Assembly (NCBI GenBank): GCA_029817715.1
Contig: JARUPY010000050.1
Coordinates: forward strand, 62,001-126,000
DNA from: Melastoma dodecandrum
Taxonomy: Eukaryota; Streptophyta; Magnoliopsida; Myrtales; Melastomataceae
Length of the DNA stretch: 64,000 nucleotides
Direction of reading: 5' to 3'
Positions 36,850 to 48,903 of the stretch are shown here, piece by piece. Within the stretch, counting starts at the first letter, position 1. Every line of letters begins with the position of its first letter. Position numbers and translations under genes: made by a program. The notes beneath the pieces are model-generated. The model made no database searches, had not been told where the DNA came from, and worked only from the letters and a program-made list of their open reading frames with translations.

Positions 36850-36851
36850 CG

Positions 36852-36873
36852 CCTTTGGCGACCACAATGGGAG
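36852..36873 (+). promoter_or_regulatory. Primer-binding region of the Tat-like element
   Basis: CCTTTGGCGACCACAATGGGA follows the LTR end by two bases. A TTTGGCGAC-type start is seen at this place in other Tat/Athila-group elements. I cannot name the tRNA with confidence. Confidence 0.4.
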
Positions 36874-36889
36874 CAAATCTAAGCCAATC

Positions 36890-38784
36890 ATGTCTAGAAC
36901 CCGAACTGGTAGTAATTCGAACAACCTCAGAGATAACCAGTCCGATGGGAAAAAGAGCAATGATGGAAACAACTCAGATACAACCATAGCTGGAGAGTTG
37001 TCCGCCATCATGAGTATTCTCCAACTCTTAATGGAGAAAGTCGGTGCTATCGACCAGAAGCACGACGCTTTCAAGGAAAAGATTGACTCCAAAATGGAAA
37101 CTGTCTTTCAAAATCTAGGAACTATGACATGGGTACGATGAACAGACCTAGTGATAGGAAGGACGAGTCAGCCACCGGGCGTCAACCTTATTACGACCCT
37201 CACAGGGCCTCAATCGCGGAGGGAAAGAAGAAGGTTGACATGGATGATGTCCCAATCATCCAAGCGGGTCCCAAGAGGGTCATGCATAACAATCTGCCAC
37301 TCGTGATAAACGAGCATAGAACGGCTGCACAGTAAAGCCATCATGTAACGTATCAACCCCCTTTTCGGGTGAGAGAGAATGTCAATTGGCCGGTAGATAA
37401 CGAATTTGTTCCCACTGAAAATCATGAACGCTCTGAGTACTCTCCCTAACCCGTACATGGAAGGAGAATACTGGCTCAGGAAATGATGGCACCACCAGAT
37501 CTCGCACCCGAAATCAGAAATTACGTTGCTCGATTAGTGGAACAAGCGATCCCTGCGGATGATGCCAATGAGGTTCAGCTCTATCGGACTCCTTACCCTG
37601 ATAACATCGATCGGGATTACCTTTTCTTAAGGGATACTGCGTTCCTGAATTTGCCCGTTTTTTGGGCGAAGAAGGCATTTCGCCTGCGAAACATGTCGCC
37701 CGCTTCACTCATCAGGCTGGAGAAGCCGCCATGAATGGTTTCTGGAAACACCGTCTATTTTCGAGCTCTTTCACAGGAGCAACCTTTTGTGGTTTGTAAA
37801 CATCCCTCCTAATTCGGTGAGAAACTGGGATGACATGCAAGTTCAATTCACTCTGGCGTTTGCTCAGACCGATCCTGTAGTGACTTTACAAGATCTCACT
37901 CACATAAGGCAACAACCCGGTGAACATGTGGTTGTTTTCCTGAATAAGCTTCGAAGGGCATGGCTGAGATGTAAAACCTTTCGTCCGAAATCGAACTCAT
38001 AGCAATAGCCTTGGACTCTCTCCTTCTTCGGCTTAGAAAGAAGCTAGAGGGAGAAGTGTTCAGGGATTGGAATGAATTAGCCAGGAGAGCCATCCGGTAC
38101 GAGAACCTCCTTAGAGAGAAGACACATGCAAAAGGGAGTTTGTTCGCAGGACCTTTGATGACCTATCAAGCGGAATCGGTCGCAGACGTCGACATTGCAA
38201 AATATGTGAAAGGGCAACCCTTAACATGCGATGAGTTGACCAAAAAAAACTTCCGGGCCAAAGCATCCCAAAAGATTCAAGAGGAAAGGAAATATTCCTT
38301 TGATAAAGCGAAAGCCGACGAAATCTTCGAATTCATGCTCCAAAATGGACGAATTCGACTAAAGTAGGGCCATCGAGTCCCTCGGACTGACTGTGAAAAG
38401 TCGAGAAACTTCTGTAAGTGGCATGAGTCGTTCACCCATACTAGCAGGGATTGCATCACGTTCAGAAACCTAGTGCAAGATTTTTTAGAATCTAAGGAAT
38501 TATGATTCCCAAACTCAGGGGATCAGGTGTTAACAGAGTCGCATCCTTTTGGCGATTTAGTTGACATAAATACTTTAGATGTCAATTGCCTAATCGTGCC
38601 GCCTCTGTCAATGTAGGGAGACAAGGACCAATCGTCTTAAACTGGCGAAACAATCATTGCAAATATGTTCAAACGACTTGTGACCAAAGGAACACTTCAG
38701 TGTCCTGCTGATCGCAAGAACATGCAACATAATCGTTGTCGCTGGCATATGGATGCTTCGTACACTACCAATCATTGTTATACT
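36890..38784 (+). pseudogene. Gag of the Tat-like element, first part
   Basis: It starts MSRTRTGSNSNNLRDNQSDG, followed by a helical region IMSILQLLMEKVGAIDQKHD. Frame breaks separate IIQAGPKRVMHNNLPLVI, PDLAPEIRNYVARLVEQAIP and the retrotransposon-gag core WFVNIPPNSVRNWDDMQVQF with LTHIRQQPGEHVVVFLNKLR (37,787-37,980). KLEGEVFRDWNELARRAIRY follows. Two cysteine-histidine motifs of the Tat type follow: FCKWHESFTHTSRDC (about 38,407) and CRWHMDASYTTNHCYTL (about 38,737), the second cut by the insertion at 38,785. The sequence resumes at 41,276. Confidence 0.65.
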
Positions 38785-38879
38785 TTGTACGCACGCCCTC
38801 TGGCCTAGCACGCGCGTGGCAGTTCGGACAACCCGAGGATACGGGTCCGCTTCCTCAAGACCCAACCGGTCGACGTCAC

Positions 38880-39365
38880 GACTCGAGCATCGGACACTGC
38901 GGAAGGGAAATGGGTTGAATCCTCCCTTGGTTCCAGAATGGACCTGCGGGACGTTTCGTTAACGGTCTTCAGTTTTTTGAAGGCAACGGGCGAAAGGCTG
39001 CATAAGGCCTCATTTGGGAACTATAAGGAAGACTCAGGGAGTGGCTCGTATCGCCATCACCCATCCAAAATGGCTCCGTAAAAACAATGTTGTTGTTTAA
39101 CCTAGGTAAACTATACGGAGTCGCCACCGAATTAAAATTTAAAAGCTTGATTTAAGTCGGAAAACCAGAGTAAGATTTGGGGATTCCTAATCACTAACTC
39201 GTACATCTAAACATGCGAAAAGGTGGTGTTTTCTCCAAAAGTTGCTTTTGATTAACGGGTGTTGGACCCGATCCGGGCATGACTTCGGACTCATGTCAAT
39301 GTTTTATGGCCATTGGACCCGATTCGGACTTTTTGGGCCCAAACTCATGTGTGTTTGGCAAACAA
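38880..39365 (+). repeat. Dispersed repeat, copy 2
   Basis: It corresponds to 22,975-23,465. Shared words are ACGACTCGAGCATCGG-like, TTTAACCTAGGTAAACTA, CGGAGTCGCCACCGA, TGATTTAAGTCGGAAAA and GGACCCGATTCGG with GGGCCCAAACTCATG. It is several hundred bases from both ends of the enclosing insertion. Confidence 0.65.
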
Positions 39366-39814
39366 CATGTGACGATAAACCTATGGGCCTAAGGCATGCG
39401 GACAAGTACAGACAATTACTGAGATCAAAGGGGGCGAGGAAGGATGGTGACCGTGGGCCTATACACATGGGCCCACGACCTGTTACATGTGAAAATAAAA
39501 AAAAAAAAATTGGGAGGCCCGCACCTCCCTCATGTACCTGAGTCCTGCCAGGATGGCATGTCATCGGCTAAGGTTTCATCAGTTGTGGGCTATGCTATCA
39601 ACAGAATGAAAATCCAACCACTCATTAAGATGATATATTAGTTGAATGGCGGGATCTCAACTTATGGAATCACAAAGTCGGACATTCACGCAGACTTCTT
39701 TATTTACTGCCAATTAACACCTTAAAGAAAAATAGAAAAAAGTAACGTGTGTATAAGATAAAAATATGTACAATACGTCTAAATGATTATATTCAAATGA
39801 AAAACATGTCTGTC

Positions 39815-40060
39815 AAGTTTGGTGGCGATCTAACGGTGAGATCAATTGGGATCTCATCAAGAATGGGACTGCGACGTACAGAAAGTACAGCTTCGCATGT
39901 GTTCTGTTCATCGATTCGTATTCAAATCTGCGAAAAACTTCAACTGTCGAAACACACATGTATGCAACCGTTTTTCAGTTTTTTTATGTCCGAGACATTT
40001 GGAGACGATCCAATGGTCAGATCTCTCGAGATCCCCTCAGAAGTGGGACTGTAGTATGCA
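39815..40060 (+). repeat. Diverged direct duplication within the second nested insertion
   Basis: TTTGGTGGCGATCTAACGGT...ATCAAGAATGGGACTGC (about 39,821-39,873) and TTTGGAGACGATCCAATGGT...CTCAGAAGTGGGACTGT (about 39,999-40,053) are two copies of a unit of about 180 bp. The copies are only loosely similar. Confidence 0.45.
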
Positions 40061-41275
40061 GGCTAGCCGCAAACTGCGCGCACGCCCTTAGCTTCCGGGG
40101 TCCTATCTCGGTCCTCGATCGTTGCAAAAATGAAACAAAAAAATTTTCAAGACCTCACCCTTTGGTTATCTTTTGGTATGGAATTCAAGGTCAGCCGACA
40201 AGCATAACCCTTTCATAATGGACCCGCTTTTGGCCTGCAATGTTGGGACTGGGAAACTCGAAGATTTTCTGCCGCTCCCAAGCATTGTTTTCAGTATACA
40301 AGACTCCAAATGAGCTCAAACAAATAGTAAAAGATGCATAATCAAGTAAGAAAGAGATACCACCTGATTTTGTATCGATCCGTCACCGGACGAGAAAGTT
40401 ATGACCTGTCGAATACTTCCCCTGCATTCTGGCCGAGGTTGTCTTGCTCCGTCGGGGCTCGGTTTCACGTTCACATGTCACATGCAACGAGTTTAAAAAA
40501 AATACGAAAGGTGGTCAGCCATGCTCTAAGGTAAAAGTGTGGTTGCATGATTATGAGTAAAAAGACTAAAAACTCACCGAGGGGTTGCTTCGCCCGGGGA
40601 TTGCCTAGGGAGGAAGAAGGACGTCGACTAGTCCGTTAGAAGGCTCCATTGGAGCACCATGCTTGGGTTGTGGTTGTGGCAGGAGGCAGTGTCGTCGGAG
40701 AGAAGGGTGTCGGCTGGTCGGCTTATCGGGAGGCTTTGGCTCATCAGCATTGGAAAAAGGGGAGTCATTGGCTCTGGTTTCTGTGTGTACGTCGGGAGGA
40801 GTTGGCCTCCTGCATTGATGTGTAGAGAGGAGGAGTTGGCCTCGAATTCCCAGAGGAGTGGAGAGTCTTGGATGAGAGGGACGTCTGATCGTCCTGATTA
40901 TTTGATAATTGTCTCAAGTGGGATGGGGAGGCTTTTGGCTCTTTGGAATGAGATGATTTTTGAGATCATCTAATGGGGAATCTTTTTTTTTTTTTTTGTG
41001 GGGATCGTATGAAAGGTGATAGTAATGTCTGAAGGGTTAGAGGAATTGTGTCTTGGTTCATCCTCTGATGGGACAAAGAAAGTAAAATATATTATTTTAA
41101 TGGGGAATGGGATATTTTTTTAGGGAGTGATCGAGGGGATTGAATCTTGATAAGGTAAGTCATTTACGATGTAGAAATCTCGAAATGTTTAAATGTGATT
41201 ACGAGAAAGTCAGTGATTAGATTTTATTTGGAAAATCTTAAAAGAAAAATATTTGTTGGAAAATTTGGGGTATTA

Positions 41276-41916
41276 TATACTCTTAGGAAGTATTTACTGA
41301 ACGAAAAGAAAGCAGGATGGTACGACCTTAATCGCTTCAAAGAAATGGCCATGGGAATCGGCAATGGCCCAAGGCGTTTCAACGTGGAGAAAAGTGCCTA
41401 GAGCAAAGGGACTTCCCATTGAGTGGGAACAAGGAGCTCTGTACTCCTGAAGAACTCCTGAGACGAGGGGTTGCGGGCGAAAACGAACTCGTCCCCTAGG
41501 AGACGCACTGCGGTGCGCCTTAGGCCTCAACAGACGAAAGAAAGTGCGGAGCTACAGGATCGCTTCAGAGGCGACGAGGACACTATGAAAGCAGGGACCT
41601 CGCTAGCCCAGTTTCCAACTGTTGATATACTCTGTTACAGGTGCAAGCTAATAGCGGCACACAAAGTACTCATCACCCAAATGTGTCAATTCTGCTGCAA
41701 CCAGTACTTCCTGCTGTTGGCCGGTTTGGCATCTAAAGGAAAGATCAACGTGGAAAGGGTCAACCCCCAGTCATGTAACCGATCTAATCCCGAATACGAT
41801 CAGCCTTCGAAGACTCCATCTGGGGGAAACATCAAGAGAGGTTATGACCCGCACAGAAGGGAATTTGTTCAGGTCGATGATCGCCTACAAACCCTGGGAA
41901 ACATACACTTCGTTCA
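41276..41916 (+). pseudogene. Gag of the Tat-like element, second part
   Basis: The host frame continues YTLRKYLLNEKKAGWYDLNR. After stops near 41,400-41,460 it proceeds as MRAKTNSSPRRRTAVRLRPQ (41,471), VERVNPQSCNRSNPEYDQPS and GYDPHRREFVQVDDRLQTLG. It stops being host sequence at 41,916, where the composite insertion enters inside the codon after NIHFV. It resumes at 52,158 as PYSQVWEYGRKW in the same frame. Confidence 0.6.
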
Positions 41917-44126
41917 TGTAAAGACCAGCATTAGTACAAATTTTACAAATTATTTAACTGCTCTTGACCAGTCAGCGTAGCGAAAGCCAACAACTTAAAG
42001 TCCTCACCCGCGAATGTCTCGATCCCTCTTCTCCAAGCCTTCAGTGCCAAAGTGTACCTATCTACCTGCGCTAAAGAACTAGGGGGGATTAGCGATAAAC
42101 GCTGGTGCGCCCCACCCATGTATATGCGAAAGGTCGTGTGACCCCTAACATCATCCTAGCGTGCATCCTTTCGAAAAACAGTTTATTGCCACTATGCATC
42201 CAAGCCACAGGAATTAGAGCGATGCGGATAAATAATATCATTCAGCAGGAACACATCAACCTAAATTCATCACGCGTAAAAGCAGTACGCATAACAATAA
42301 TTACTAACAATCACAAAATAATAAATATGACTTCCCTGGTTCCTTCTTCACCATAACAACACTTCCACCGGATGCCAGGACCATTACAGTGCGTCCCCAT
42401 CCACTCCTCCGAGAGCGCCCGGAAAACGGCGACAGGTGCAACCGCGAGTGTTGCCACCTTTCCGTTCTCCTCCGACACACAGTCGGGAATCCACTCCCTC
42501 AAACCAGTACTCACAAGTATCCCCACGATTCAATAGATGATCTAAGCCAAATTGCACAACCCAATTCCATAAGGACGTGGTCGGTCCAGATCGCAGACAG
42601 CGGCAACTTCATTTCCGACTCTAATAATTCTCATGATATCTACAGAACCCAACCACCGTTGACCAAAGCCGAACGTGGTTGGTCCAATCCGTAATTTTTG
42701 CCGCATATCTTACGGATCAGCCGCACAACGCGTGTCCACGATCCCCAACCACCGTCTCGTCATCCTTGCAGCCATAGGGATGGAATTATCTCAATTTCTG
42801 GGCGGACAAATTGCCGATTTGAAGGAGCCGTTTAAAAACAATTGCAATACACTGTAATCTCAAGAACTCTTACAATTCGGCTCCACATAACACATATTTC
42901 CATTTATAATTAATACGATGCTAACCATCGACAGCAAGTTCTCATTCAGCCCACAATTCCACAGAAGGTTGCCCTTCTATCAACGTCGCTCCCTCGCCGA
43001 GCTACAAGCTCCTGGCGAGTCACACAGTACAGAGCAGCGAGTACAATCCCCACATACAGAATCGGCAGCTAGAAGACTGCAGAATAGAGTTACGCTATAA
43101 GCAGAACGTGCCGACAACAACCGCGTTTTCGCGGCCTCTCCCTCTACCCGTACCTCGCTCCCGACCTTCCCCCTGTACACTCGCTATCCTAGCCCCACAG
43201 TCGCAACACAACCGGACACGCCGACCATCATAGCAAAAAAAGGAAACATAGGGGGAAGAGGGGTGAAGCGTACCGTTTACTAACGGGATCCTCGAGCCAA
43301 CGACCTTACCCAATTCGCCGCTGATCCCCAGTGACTCCCCCGAATCTCCCTTCATGTTCAGCGATTTGCTCGTCCTCCCACAGTTACGGTGTTGTGGAAG
43401 ACGGAATCGTGACCCACTATAGTAGGCGGAGAAAACCGAGGGTAGGAAGGACGGGCACCGTTCTCCTCCGTGAATAATGCTCGTTCCCGCCGTGACGATG
43501 GCGGCAACTTCCGCACCCAACTCGACGGAATGAGAGAACACCCGGGGGAACTCCGCTAACGCCGGCCAAATCCGAGCTTTCGGAGTTTTGCGATTCCTTG
43601 TTGTGTGTAGGAGAAGCTACCGAGAAGCCTCCCTCTTCCCCATCTTATCTTCCTGTCCTCTCACCTTTTTTATTATTTATATTTCTTTCTTTCTGATTCT
43701 TCTTCGTTTACGTTTGGGGGTGGGAAAGTAATGTCCCAAATCTCTTATCAACACTTATCCCCCGTAGGATAGAACCATCGCCCGGATATTATATAATTCG
43801 TCGTTCACTATATGTTTTACAATTCCCGTTGTTCCTGTAATATAATTATTAATTAAACTTTTCTCGATCAAAATCCGTGACGTTAAATGAATATCACCGA
43901 CATCCTAACTCAATTTCGTTTGGGTCCCGGCGTCCCCTTTTCCGTGTGACGTAATCACACGAAATCGAATTAGTAATCTCGTTAATATTCGATATTAACA
44001 TTCACTGACAACGAAAGTATTAAACTCTCGTGCCACGTCGGATTTTGACTCAGTCAAACGTTCTAGCTCTAGTCAACATTCTAATCCAAATAATATATTT
44101 CCATTTAAAAATTCCGGGTCGTTACA
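41917..44126 (-). repeat. 3' LTR of the Tekay-like element (left copy)
   Basis: 2,210 bp, from TGTAAAGACCAGC to CGGGTCGTTACA. The purine tract AATTAAGGGGGTAGAT (minus strand) adjoins its right edge. It matches 49,709-51,923 throughout. About 11 differences in the first 230 bp suggest roughly 95% identity or better overall. Confidence 0.9.
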
Positions 44127-44180
44127 ATCTACCCCCTTAATTTAAATTTCGTCCCCGAAATTTCATTGTACATATCACTC

Positions 44181-44984
44181 TCACTCAAATAAGTACAGAT
44201 ACATCTCTTTCATCTTGGATTCTATTTCCCAAGTGAACTCCTCAATATTTCCATGTAACCAACGTACCCACCCCATAGGAATCACTCGATGACGGAGCTG
44301 TTTCTCCATCCTATCAACTATCTCTACGGGCTCCGTAGTAACCTGTAAGTTTGGAGCCACCTCAATCTGCTCATCATGCAGCACATGTCGAGGATCTGGG
44401 ACGTACTTCCTAAGCATAGATACATGGAAGACGTTATGGATATCTGCCAATTTGGGGGGTAAGGCTAACCTGTAGGCCACATTCCCGATCCTCTCCAAGA
44501 TCTCGTAAGGCCCTATATATCTCGGGCTTAATTTGCCTTTAAGCCCAAATCTGAGATTCAGCTTAGTAGAAGATACTTTCAGAAAGACATAATCTCCCAC
44601 CTCGAACTCAAGAGGCCTGCGCCGCTTGTCTGCATAACTCTTTTGTCTGCTCTGTGCGGCGCGAAGACGATCCTGAATAAGCCTGATCATCTCTGTAGTC
44701 TCACGGACCATCTCAGGTCCTAACTCAGCCTGCTCTCCACACTCGTTCCAACATAAAGGAGTTCTGCACGGGCGACCATACAGAGCTTCAAAGGGAGCCA
44801 TCTGGATACTCTGTTGGTAACTATTGTTATACGAGAACTCCACTAAAGGTAGCTGATCGACCCATGAGCCATCCAAGTCCAAGGCACAAGCTCTCAACAT
44901 GTCCTCGAGTATCTGGATGATACGCTCAATCTGACCGTCTGTTTGAGGGTGGAAGGCAGTACTCATGTTTAACCTCGTACCCAT
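44181..44984 (-). pseudogene. Tekay-like pol: integrase end and chromodomain
   Basis: 267 codons in one frame. FHPQTDGQIERIIQILEDML is the integrase end with catalytic E. PFEALYGRPCRTPLCWNECG is the usual gypsy phrase. YADKRRRPLEFEVGDYVFLK and LSPRYIGPYEILERIGNVAY form the GPY/F module. The last 50 residues (RHRVIPMGWVRWLHGNIEEF, TWEIESKMKEMYLYLF) are a chromodomain that would guide integration into heterochromatin. Such a C-terminal chromodomain marks chromoviruses of the Tekay/Del type. A stop and shift near 45,000 separate it from the integrase core. Confidence 0.8.
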
Positions 44985-45002
44985 CGACCGCTGTATGGTG
45001 TT

Positions 45003-45440
45003 CTAAAACCGCAAAGTGAATCTCGCATCTCTGTCAGATACTATTATGCTAGGTACACCGTGAAGGCAAATGACCTCCTTCACATACAGCTTAGCCAACT
45101 TGGCCACCGAGTAAGTCAAACTGATTGGGATGAAGTGGGCAGATTTGGTCAATCTATCCACTATCACCCACACTGAATCATGACCTAGCGCAGTCTTGGG
45201 CAGGTTCGTCACGAAATCCATAGTTATCTCATCCCATTTCCATTGGGGAATCGGTAGAGGCTGAAGTTCCCCTCCCGGTCTCTGGTGTTCAATCTTGACC
45301 CTCTGATAGGTCAAGCAGCGGCTCACATACTGAGCCACATCTCTTTTCATTCCTGGCCACCAATACTGTTTTCGCAGATTTTGATACATCTTGGTGACCC
45401 CAGGATGGATACTATAAGCACTTAGGCGTGCCTCATCCAT
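45003..45440 (-). pseudogene. Tekay-like pol: integrase core
   Basis: 145 codons: SIHPGVTKMYQNLRKQYWWP, VAQYVSRCLTYQRVKIEHQ (zinc-binding end, with Y where the second C of CxxC should be), WKWDEITMDFVTNLPKTALG (first catalytic D) and VDRLTKSAHFIPI. It ends at GVPSIIVSDRDARFTLRF, the second D. The frame ends just after this at 45,003 by a stop (TAG on the minus strand). Confidence 0.8.
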
Positions 45441-45596
45441 GATCAGGGTATGCAGATCCTCCTGAGCGGGAATACAGATACGTCCTTGGTACCGTAACAG
45501 ATCATCCTCAGCTATACTAAAACCATTATCTGACTGATCCTGCAGCTTGGATCACTCGTCTGTCAGGTACGGATCCTGAACTTGAGCCTCACGGAT

Positions 45597-46391
45597 CTAA
45601 TCCATCAGCCCTGACCCAATAATCATGGTAGCTAGCAGAGGACCACTACCGCTGAATCCTACTCTAATGCCAAATCCATTAACCTGTTCGCGCAACCGCC
45701 ATTTCTCTACCTCGATGCTGGCCAAAGAGGCACTCTTCCGGCTCAATGCATCGGCCACCACATTGGCTCTACCTGGGTGATAAGAGATCGTGCAATCATA
45801 GTCCTTTAACAGCTCCATCCACCGCATTTGTCTCATATTTAACTCATCTTGAGAGAATAAATACTTCATGCTTTTATGGTCGGTGAATATCTCAAAAGTC
45901 TCACCGTACAGATAGTGTCGCCATATTTTTAGCGCAAATACAACTGCAGCTAACTCTAAGTCATGTGTGGGATAATTCTGCTCATGTACCTTTAGTTGTC
46001 TGGAGGCATAAGCTACAACTTTCCCATGTTGCATCAGAACCGCTCCTAACCCCTGATAAGAAGCATCACAGTATACCGTGAAGCCGCCACTGCCACTGGA
46101 CAATACTAGGACTGGCGCCGAAGTAAGACGATTCTTCAATTCTATGAAGCTCTCCTCACACTGATGGGTCCACTCAAAAGCGATACCCTATTTCAATAAC
46201 TGAGTTAACGGTCGCGCGATCCGGGAGAAACCCTCGATAAACCGTCTGTAATATCCAGCCAATCCGAGAAAACTCCTCATTTCTGTCACTGTCGTAGGAC
46301 GGGGCCAGTTCAAAACGGCTTCAACTTTCTTTGGGTCTACTGAAATACCTTCTGCAGAAACCACGTGTCCTAAAAAGCTCACAATAGTCAT
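45597..46391 (-). pseudogene. Tekay-like pol: RNase H
   Basis: 46,391-46,188 holds the RT connection ([40 protein letters not shown]) and ends at a stop. 46,139-45,597 holds RNase [21 protein letters not shown] (D), [17 protein letters not shown] (E), [14 protein letters not shown] (D) and [21 protein letters not shown] stop at about 46,187 (TAG) lies between them, and another region to 45,440 is disrupted. Confidence 0.8.
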
Positions 46392-46871
46392 CTAGAGTTC
46401 GCACTTACTAAGCTTGGCATACAACTGATTCTGTCGCAGAACCTCTAAAACCAATATGAGATTATCCGCATGTTCCTCTCTACTCTTGGAATATACCAGA
46501 ATATCATCTATGAACACCACTACAAACTGGTCAAGATAGGGTCTGAAAATGCGATTCATCAACTCCATGAAAGCTACTAGAGCGTTAGTCAGTCCAAAAG
46601 ACATCACCAGGAATTCGTAGTGTCCATACCTGGTGTGGAAAGCGGTTTTCATAACGTCTGAATCCCGCACCCTGATCTGATGATACCCTGATCTTAAATC
46701 AATTTTAGAATAAACCACGAATCCCTGCAGCTGATCAAACAGATCCTTAATACGCGGCAAAGGATACTGCTTCTTGATGGTGGCTTTATTCAACATACGA
46801 TAGTCAATACACATTCTCATCGTACCGTCTTTCTTTTTCACAAACAACACAGGTGCACCCCACGGAGACAC
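46392..46871 (-). pseudogene. Tekay-like pol: reverse transcriptase
   Basis: 159 codons: [57 protein letters not shown] (first D), [20 protein letters not shown] and [20 protein letters not shown] with the FIDD catalytic motif (usually Y-x-D-D or F-x-D-D). The N-terminal part comes from the overlapping frame at 46,804-47,301, so there is a frameshift near 46,860. A stop ends it at 46,392. Confidence 0.85.
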
Positions 46872-47799
46872 ACTGGGGGCGTATAAACCCCTTATTTAAT
46901 AACTCCTGGAGTTGCACCTTCAACTCTCTTAACTCAGCAAACCCCATACGATACGGGGCTCGGGAAATAGGTTCCGTACCTGGAACAACATCAATTACAA
47001 AATCCACTTCTCTAGACGGCGGTAACCCAGGAAGTTCCTCCGGGAACACATCCTCGAAGTCCTGCACTACGGGGATATCCTGCAGGCACGGAAGTTCCTC
47101 CTTCAAGTTCAACACCACCGCTAGAAAAGCTTCGCCACCCTCACGCAAAATCCTTTGTGCCTCCACTACCGCTATCAAGGGGATCTCGTCACACTGGTAC
47201 TCCAGTCCGGAGTACGTACAAACTGGCTGTCCCGGTACTTTGAACAATATCTCTCTTCTGACGCAGTCCACCATAGCATGACACGTCATCAGCCAGTCCA
47301 TCCCCAGTATGACGTCAAAGTCCCTTATCTGGAATACAATTAGGTCAATCCATTTTTATAGCAAATTCACTCTAACCTCACAATTCCTGCACACAGAGTT
47401 CATGAGCACACATTCCCCATTGGGTAACCATACCCTCAGAGGATTGTTCCCAATATCAATCATAAATCTGTTTCTCTCAACGAAACTTTGAGATAAGAAG
47501 GAGTGTGTCGCGCCCGTATCCAACAGGGCATTAGCATCCCAACCATTTACCAAAATCATACCTGACATGGCATTGTTGGTAGGGCCTGCCTGTCCTCGGC
47601 CCATCACATTCACTTGTCCTAATCCAGAAGGTTGATTGACGGAACCCCTTGATCCGCTTCTGCCTGGTATGTTACGAGACCCAGCAAACGATGGGCCAGC
47701 ACCGCCCGATCTATTACCCGCCAGCTGCGGGCAACGAGCTTTAATGTGGCCTTGCTGACCACACAGATAGCAGCTAAGCGTGGATGCGGGGCACGACAT
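46804..47799 (-). pseudogene. Tekay-like gag end, zinc knuckle and protease
   Basis: 47,799-47,356 has the CCHC knuckle CYLCGQQGHIKARCP and the protease WDANALLDTGATHSFLSQSF (DTGA). 47,301-46,804 carries the end of protease (MDWLMTCHAMVDCVRREILF) and the link PCLQDIPVVQDFEDVFPEEL, GLPPSREVDFVIDVVPGTEP, running into RT. Stops at 47,356 and shifts near 47,300 and 46,860 break the polyprotein. Confidence 0.8.
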
Positions 47800-47820
47800 A
47801 CCACCATGGGCTCGCCCACA

Positions 47821-48603
47821 CTATGAGCAAGTGGGCGAGTGAGATGGCCACGCTCCGCGACCATACCCGCTGGGCTTTGATATCCCACTCGTACTAGACC
47901 TCCTGTCCCCACTGAAGAATCGGCTGACGCCATGAAAGAATCCTCCAGACTTCCTCGATGGTCCAGCCTTCGATCTCCCCTTACGTGCCGCGTGCTCATC
48001 CTCTGCCTTCAATGACTTCTCGATAAGCTGTGCCCGGTGGTACATTTCCTCGTACGTCTGCAGCATGAACGATGATAACCTCCCCCGAATCCTAGGGTCC
48101 AGACTCTCAATGTACCGGTGCGCCTTTAGTTCCGGTGTGGCTACCAGGTGGGGGGCAAACTTTGAGAGATCCGTGAATCGACGCTCGTGCTCGTCCACCG
48201 ACATATCTCCCTGCTCCAGTAACTCGAACTCTCGGATCTTGGCCCTTCTTAAAGTGGCTGGGAAATATTTGTCCAGAAAGGCTTGGCAAAACTGCACCCA
48301 AGCCGTCCCCTGGTAGTGTGTTCTGGCGGCAGCTCGAGAAGACTTCCACCATAGAAATGCATTGTCCCTCAGATGGTGTTCCACCAGTGCCGCCTTCTCC
48401 AAATCAGTGTAGTCTAGGTATTCGAAGATCCGTTCCCAGTTCCACAGGAAGGACCGGGCCTTTTCCGGCCCTTCAGTACCGTCGTAAGTAGGGGCATTCT
48501 GAAGCCTTATCTCAGACAGCATCTCTATCCGGCGGTGTCTGGACACCGTCGTCCCTATTTCAGGCATGTTTCTTCCAGCGTTGCTTCCCGCGTCGTCTGC
48601 CAT
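47821..48603 (-). CDS. Tekay-like gag
   Basis: 260 codons from MADDAGSNAGRNMPEIG. The retrotransposon-gag core includes APTYDGTEGPEKARSFLWNW, LRDNAFLWWKSSRAAARTHY, WVQFCQAFLDKYFPATLRRA and MSVDEHERRFTDLSKFAPHL. That is the usual capsid region of chromovirus gag proteins. A basic linker (RKGRSKAGPSRKSGG) leads to the zinc knuckle, but a frameshift and stop intervene at about 47,820. The capsid part is intact. Confidence 0.8.
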   Translation of the reverse strand: MADDAGSNAGRNMPEIGTTVSRHRRIEMLSEIRLQNAPTYDGTEGPEKARSFLWNWERIFEYLDYTDLEKAALVEHHLRDNAFLWWKSSRAAARTHYQGTAWVQFCQAFLDKYFPATLRRAKIREFELLEQGDMSVDEHERRFTDLSKFAPHLVATPELKAHRYIESLDPRIRGRLSSFMLQTYEEMYHRAQLIEKSLKAEDEHAARKGRSKAGPSRKSGGFFHGVSRFFSGDRRSSTSGISKPSGYGRGAWPSHSPTCS

Positions 48604-48903
48604 CTAGAATTTCACAGAGAAGATTGAGTAAAGAGTTTTGAATCACGAGAAGTTCAACTGAAAGGTTTAGTACTCGAGATTTGCGTGGTTCCAATTGTTG
48701 AATCCACAGCCCTCTTTATTCTATCAAGGTCGGAATTCAATAATTCACTTTTATTAACATCTTCCACACTCACATGCAGGTATCCTATTTGCCTGCTAGT
48801 TATCGGTCACATGGTAACAGTACTCAGAAATGACCATTCACTAAATCTGACAAGATTCCCACTCACGAAAGATAACACACTTAGTCCTTTCACAAATCTG
48901 AAT

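Larger units (their letters stand above)
38785..41275. mobile_element. Second nested insertion in the Tat gag, type unresolved
   Basis: A 2,491-bp segment is flanked by the 6-bp direct repeat TATACT (38,779-38,784 and 41,276-41,281). Skipping it plus one repeat lets the host frame run on without a shift (NHCYTL before, YTLRKYLLNEKK after), so the ends are firm. It contains copy 2 of the dispersed repeat (38,880-39,365), a diverged internal duplication (about 39,815-40,060), and AT-rich sequence. I see no terminal repeats, no long frame and no polymerase. The right end (GGGGTATTA) resembles the reverse complement of LTR starts of the TGTAATACCCC kind, but the left end does not match it. Confidence 0.6.
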
